Source: Pohlia nutans (taxonomy: Eukaryota; Streptophyta; Bryopsida; Bryales; Mniaceae). Taken from it: DNA of 64,000 nucleotides. Within the stretch, counting starts at the first letter, position 1. Each line of letters starts with the position of its first letter. Location: contig CM040093.1 of the NCBI GenBank assembly GCA_022496805.1, forward strand, positions 14,052,213 to 14,116,212, in the 5' to 3' direction. A program made the translations under genes and the position numbers. The notes beneath the pieces were generated by a model. It made no database searches, was not told where the DNA came from, and worked only from the letters and a program-made list of their open reading frames with translations. Below are positions 59,901 through 64,000 of this stretch, piece by piece.

Positions 59901-62900
59901 GGTATATAGTTAATATCAAGGTATACACATGTGCTACCTAGGTGCTACTTATGCAATACCTGGGTGATACCTAGGTTTAAAGAGGCTACACATCGTAGGA
60001 AATCTGGATATATTGTTATTATTATTATTATTAAAAAAATCCTTTGTATCAATTAGCCAGCCCAAATTTGTATGTAGCAATTTGACTAAAATTAGCAACA
60101 AAAGAAAATCACTGGTGCAGGTGCTGCAGTTCTAGCCTTGCTATCCTGCTTCTTCGGGAGCGTTTATTTCGTCCGGAGGATGCAGGACCATCGGCAGATG
60201 AGGTTGCATGACAAGTGGGTGGGTGCGAAAGGCGCCATGCTCAGATTCACGTACCGCGAGATCAAGCTCATGACGAACAACTTCGACGTGGAGATCGGGA
60301 AAGGTGGATTTGGATCCGTTTTCAAAGGGCAGATCGTGGGTCGACATGATCAGTCGTCGTCTGCCCGCGGTGGCGTCACGGTGGCGGTGAAACGTCTGAA
60401 CAAAGAGCTCTCCAACCAGGTTGAGAAAGAGTTTCTGAACGAGGTCAACACTATCGGACTCATTCATCATGTGAACCTCGTCTCGCTCCTCGGTTACTGC
60501 TCCGAAGCGGATCACCGCTTGCTCGTCTATGAGTATGTGGAAAAGGGCTCCCTCGACGCACTACTCTTCAACCGAGGTGAGAACCCCATCATTTTTTAAT
60601 AAGTAGTGTTGATGAGTAGCCATCCTTTTCCCACCAATCATGTTGGGTCCATTCTCCGAAATACGGACCACCTAAGTTGTCATCAGTGCTTTTTCAGTGC
60701 ATTTTTCAAGGCATTTTCAATGTGATGTTTGATTTAAATTGTAATTAGAAAGGAAAGTGATATGTCAATGTTTCCAACATGTATATAAAACACATAGTAC
60801 AAGATGAAAGCAGTATTGTAAACAATTAGCTATCAAAAGCACTAGAATAGCTTTGTCATCAGTGGTTTTAATGACTCATCAAGGACTTTTCTAAATGATA
60901 AATAACACTTTTTTTTGGTATAAATTTTGGGATAATTGAATGAGAATGATGATCATGTGAATGATAATTGAAAAAAATACACTACAAAATTGTTCTTTGA
61001 ATGAAAATCATGACTTTCTTGTCTCTAGCTACTCTCCAAAGGACTCTCCAAAGCAACCAAAAGTAGGCGGGTTTGGTACGTGTTTCGGAGAATGGACCCT
61101 GTTCAAAATAAGACTTACATGTTCAACAAGTGGCACATGTTAACCCCTAAAGGACCAAGGATTCATGGTTTTAAAATGTCAAATTCAATTGATCATATTG
61201 TGAAACATATAATTTAAATGAGACCATATTTTATACCACCAGAATCAATGAAGAACATTGCACGTGTTAGTCAAAAGATTAACAAATTTGAACAAAAAGA
61301 AGTCCACTTAGGACCTGCTCAAAATTGCTAAAACAAACATGAGGCCCAATTTGGGTTTCTTGGTCCTTTAGGAGTTAAGGTTTGTACAGAAATGTGAGAC
61401 TAGAAGGGAAGATGCGTAAGAAATCCACTGTGAGACCACAATGTCGTAACATTCTATATAGTAGTTCTAGGACTTCACTCTTTGCTTCATTGATGAGTGC
61501 GTGCTCTTCCTATCACCTATGATCTAATGTTTGAAAACTATGGTCTACTAACCTTTCAATAGAAGGGTCTCACATGTGATTTCCTGTGTATTTCCCTTTT
61601 AGTCTCACTTTTCGCTTTTCCCAAATGTTGGTATCTGAAACAAGACATTTAGACATGTTTAAAAGCGAAGTTCAACAGGTGATAAATGTTGAGGTTTGGA
61701 GGGAAATGTGAGACTAGAAGGGAAATGCATGAAGATACCCTATAAGAAACCTACTATGAGATCTTGGTGCAATCTACATGTCCCACCATGGAACACGGTG
61801 CAAATTAAATGTCTTATTATAGTTAATGTTTCAGGTATTAACTTTGCAAGTACACATGACATTAACCACAACAAGACACTTGCATTGTGTGCACTTTTGT
61901 TTTTTTACAAGTTTATTTATTTTTTGACCAACACATGCAATGTTCTAGTTATTCAAAAAATGACCCGATAAGTTTGACAATATGATCAAATGGAGGTTGT
62001 TGTTTTAAAACCACGAATCTTTGGTCTTTTAGGAGGTGAGAAAGGAGCCGGTTCGACAAGTCCGGTGTTGGAATGGAGGCCCCGGCTGGCGATAGCCATC
62101 CACACCGCACGAGGCTTGGCTTACCTTCACGAGGATTGCGACCAGCAGATCATCCACTGTGACATCAAGCCCGAGAACATTCTGTTGGATGCCATGCTCG
62201 CCGCCAAAGTGGCGGATTTCGGAATCTCCAGAATCATGCAGCGGGATCAAACGCGCACGGTCACCATGCACGTGCGCGGCACGCGGGGCTATCTGGCCCC
62301 GGAGTACTGGGCGTCCGATTGCGTGAGCATCACCAACAAGGTTGATGTCTTCAGCTATGGCATGGTGTTGCTGGAGATTATCAGCGGGCGGCGCAACCTG
62401 ATGAGCTTTGGCAGCAGCAATGATGATGCAACGGCGGACATGTTGTTCTTCCCTACATGGGCATTCCGAGGCGTTCATGGAGGTCGTGGATCCCGCACTC
62501 GCCGGCATCGTCAATCCGGAGGAGGTGAGCACTCATTAAGGCCATATTCGTTATATTGAGACTTTTCGCAGATTTTGAGACAAAATGCTAGTTATTCAAA
62601 AATTCATTTTAAAAATAGTAATTGAAACCAAAGAAAAATAATGCTCAAATAGTGATTCTATAACGAAATTCTAAAAGTTGATGTTACCTATTTAAAAAAA
62701 AAATACTAGTAAAGAGATAAAACGGTTTATCTTTGAGTCGAGAATGAAAATGAGACTGCAAAAATGTCTCAATATAATGAATATGACATGTATAGCATTT
62801 GTCTTAGAAACGTGCGTTAACTAGGTATGTTTTGGAGTATTACATAATACGCATATTTATCACATGTTCATTCATGCGTAGAAACGAGGTACTTGGGTAC

Positions 62901-63932
62901 CAATGAATAGTGTCAGAGTGTGGTGCCCAAGGCTCATATTGACATCAAGTCAGTGCCAATATGAGCCTTGGGCACCATGCTCTAGCACTATACCTGGGTG
63001 CCCAAAGACCACCCTTTCTACTACACTAAAATTGTGATTTAGTGACCAGGATACTATTTCTCAACACGGACATTATTTGACTTTTGGAGATATAGTATCT
63101 ATGTAAAAAAAATTCACTATAAAATTTAAAATTATAAAAGCTTTCTGAATGTAGTGTTCCAATGATGAATGGCAACTTTAATAAACATGACATGTTAGCT
63201 CATGTCACTCTCATCACTTGAAAGGAACATGGCACTCTCAGTGGAAGTGGGAATGACAAGTAGCAAACTTCTATGTACTTTAGGGACACTATTTCTCCTC
63301 ACCTTTAAACAAAATGTGGTAAAGAAAACATCAATTCTCGTTGGATACTAAATCACAATTTTAGTGTAGTGATTAAGTTTTATGAATATTTCATTATTTT
63401 GAAGGATATTCTTGAAATATTCTATAAATTTATTTTTTCCATACCTATATTATTCTTAAAATAGTTATAATGTATTAGGGGTTTTAGGTGAAATGATTTT
63501 TTGGGACCCTATGTTTTAATCCACACTATTTCTAATTCTTTAGCAGAGTCCCGAGCAACATATTTGCCTTTATAAATTGTGGTTTTTACATTTTGAGCTT
63601 TTGAAATGTAAAATTTGATTATCTTTGTTTTAAATCTTAAAAACGCTGATAATACTGTTCAGGTGAGGCGGGCGTTGCAAGTGGCCTTTTGGTGCATCAA
63701 TGGGAAACCTCATATGCGTCCGTCGATGAGCGAGGTGGTGCAGATGCTGCAAGGCCATGTGGCCATCAACCTCCCGGTACCGCGCCCGGATTTCTTTGAC
63801 AATAATTTGGGGTTTGGTAGTAGTGATGAAAGACTTTCCGGTTCCCAAGGTTGGTCGACTTCAGGCTCAAACCAGATCAATAATTACTCAAACTCTGCAG
63901 ACCTGAGCAATTCCGGACATGGTGTAAGATAA
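56950..63932 (+). CDS. G-type lectin S-domain receptor-like kinase, with one apparent frameshift
   Basis: Exons 56950-57303, 58174-58736, 59368-59561, 60121-60576, 62033-62524, 63663-63932; GT-AG borders with matching phases. Total 2329 nt, one base over 775 codons plus stop. The start was chosen for the signal peptide (hydrophobic LLVFLCLILTVACQ); in-frame ATGs at 56914 and 56929 are alternatives. B-lectin (exons 1-2: VVWVADRAMAL, VVWQSFDSPTDTLLPNQ), S-locus glycoprotein region, EGF-like VDVCSVSGHCGPYGIF / CRCPRGF (exon 2/3 join), TM from about residue 371, kinase with GKGGFGSVFKG, VAVKR, HCDIKPEN (about 564-571), DFG (584-586), APEYW. HCD makes it a non-RD kinase, often linked to immune receptors. 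The PAN domain usually found before the TM segment is missing. At 62467 one extra base (or loss of two) separates FFPTWAF from the frame encoding EAFMEVVDPALAG, so kinase subdomains X-XI would be lost unless this is an assembly error. Confidence 0.85.
57561..57735. mobile_element. MITE in intron 1 of the receptor kinase
   Basis: Left GGCGTCGCTTTTCACTC pairs with the right end GAGTGAGAAACGACGCC (one or two mismatches); outer bases TACAAGGAG / CAAGTG pair weakly. Confidence 0.65.
57740..58173. other. rest of receptor kinase intron 1
   Basis: AT-rich intron sequence with no other feature. Confidence 0.45.
58737..59367. other. receptor kinase intron 2
   Basis: No PAN-like coding stretch, TE or structured repeat recognised. 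Confidence 0.45.
59562..60120. other. receptor kinase intron 3, where a PAN exon would be expected
   Basis: I searched for the cysteine-rich PAN pattern and found none. The intron has repeated TACCTAGGTG/TACCTGGGTG motifs near 59935-59985 and an (ATT)n run. Confidence 0.5.
60645..61099. mobile_element. MITE in intron 4, 4-bp target duplication
   Basis: TGTT at 60641-60644 and 61100-61103. Ends GGGTCCATTCTCCGAAATACG and the inverse (CGTGTTTCGGAGAATGGACCC). The TIR is about 21 bp; the TE family is unknown. Confidence 0.8.
61144..61373. mobile_element. TTAA-flanked MITE, short, in intron 4
   Basis: TTAA at 61140-61143 and 61374-61377. Ends CCCCTAAAGGACCAAGG and TTGGTCCTTTAGGAG. At 230 bp the smallest clear member. 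Confidence 0.85.
61385..61735. repeat. foldback and direct repeats in intron 4
   Basis: AAATGTGAGACTAGAAGGGAA occurs at about 61390 and 61702. TTCCCTTTTAGTCTCACTTTTC at 61593 is its inverse. Probably a worn MITE with a partial duplication. Confidence 0.55.
62886..63005. repeat. long hairpin in intron 5 of the receptor kinase
   Basis: GGTGCCCAAGGCTCATATTG pairs exactly with CAATATGAGCCTTGGGCACC around a loop of about 15 bases; outer arms (ACTTGGGTACC.. / ..TACCTGGGTGCCCAA) extend the stem to about 50 bp with mismatches. Shape is like a plant pre-miRNA or a foldback MITE. Confidence 0.8.
63024..63366. mobile_element. TA-flanked MITE (copy 3) in intron 5
   Basis: TA at 63022-63023 and 63367-63368. 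Ends CACTAAAATTGTGATTTAGTG and the inverse ACTAAATCACAATTTTAGTG. The interior matches 21706-22023 (ACTATTTCTCAACA, GTAGTGTTCCAATGA, GGAACATGG). Confidence 0.8.
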
Positions 63933-64000
63933 ACTCAAGGTGTGGATCAATAGAGGGTGTCAAACCTAAAATGCACAATAATCCTTGAGCAATCATCTCC
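63933..64000 (+). other. 3' UTR / flank of the receptor kinase
   Basis: Follows the stop codon TAA (63930-63932); the window ends before any clear polyadenylation signal. Confidence 0.4.

Noticed and set aside
1..64000. CRISPR arrays, tRNA or rRNA genes
   Set aside because: No regularly spaced palindromic repeat array. No cloverleaf or rRNA signature; the SINE-like B boxes do not sit in a tRNA fold.

Overview
The window looks like a TE-rich, mostly AT-rich piece of a land-plant nuclear genome. The evidence is GT-AG introns, a small GTPase of the plant SAR1 type, a neprosin-domain protein (a plant family), an S-domain receptor-like kinase with a plant architecture, and plant-style DNA transposons (hAT, PIF/Harbinger, many MITEs). 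I cannot name the species; a seedless plant is possible but unproven.

Layout. 1-4 kb: transposon remnants. 4.2-5.7 kb (-): two-exon neprosin-type glutamic peptidase. 7.2-21.4 kb: two direct repeats (about 2.3 kb of shared sequence, each enlarged by later insertions) bracket an 8.4-kb segment. That segment holds a 14-exon, minus-strand gene whose product joins a CTD-like proline repeat, a ParB-like 'DGNHR' region, a charged middle part and a permuted, beta-class-like N6/N4 DNA methyltransferase region. This copy is decayed: a C9-tract frameshift and two in-frame TAGs. One of its introns holds about 0.7 kb of extreme GC-rich nested palindromes. 23.3-26 kb: broken hAT transposase. 30.4-32.6 kb (-): intact three-exon SAR1. 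33-49 kb: gene-empty, repeat-rich AT DNA. 49.2-52.7 kb: nearly complete PIF/Harbinger element with both ORFs, each recently broken; a deletion-derived MITE of it lies at 55.5 kb. 56.9-63.9 kb (+): six-exon S-domain receptor-like kinase with no visible PAN domain and one apparent frameshift in the kinase domain.

The most pervasive structure is a set of at least 15 elements of 230-800 bp with ends TTAA-CCCCTAA...TTAGGGG-TTAA. They are piggyBac-like in target choice; a paralogous empty site at 9288-9291 against a filled one at 20026-20592 shows TTAA-specific insertion. Five pairs abut and share one TTAA. I see no piggyBac transposase in the window.

The strongest candidate for an undescribed system is the ParB-like/methyltransferase gene at 11.3-18.3 kb together with its palindromic intron and flanking direct repeats. 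The genes do not form a pathway: SAR1 is housekeeping secretion, neprosin a secreted protease, the kinase a surface receptor, and the rest mobile DNA.
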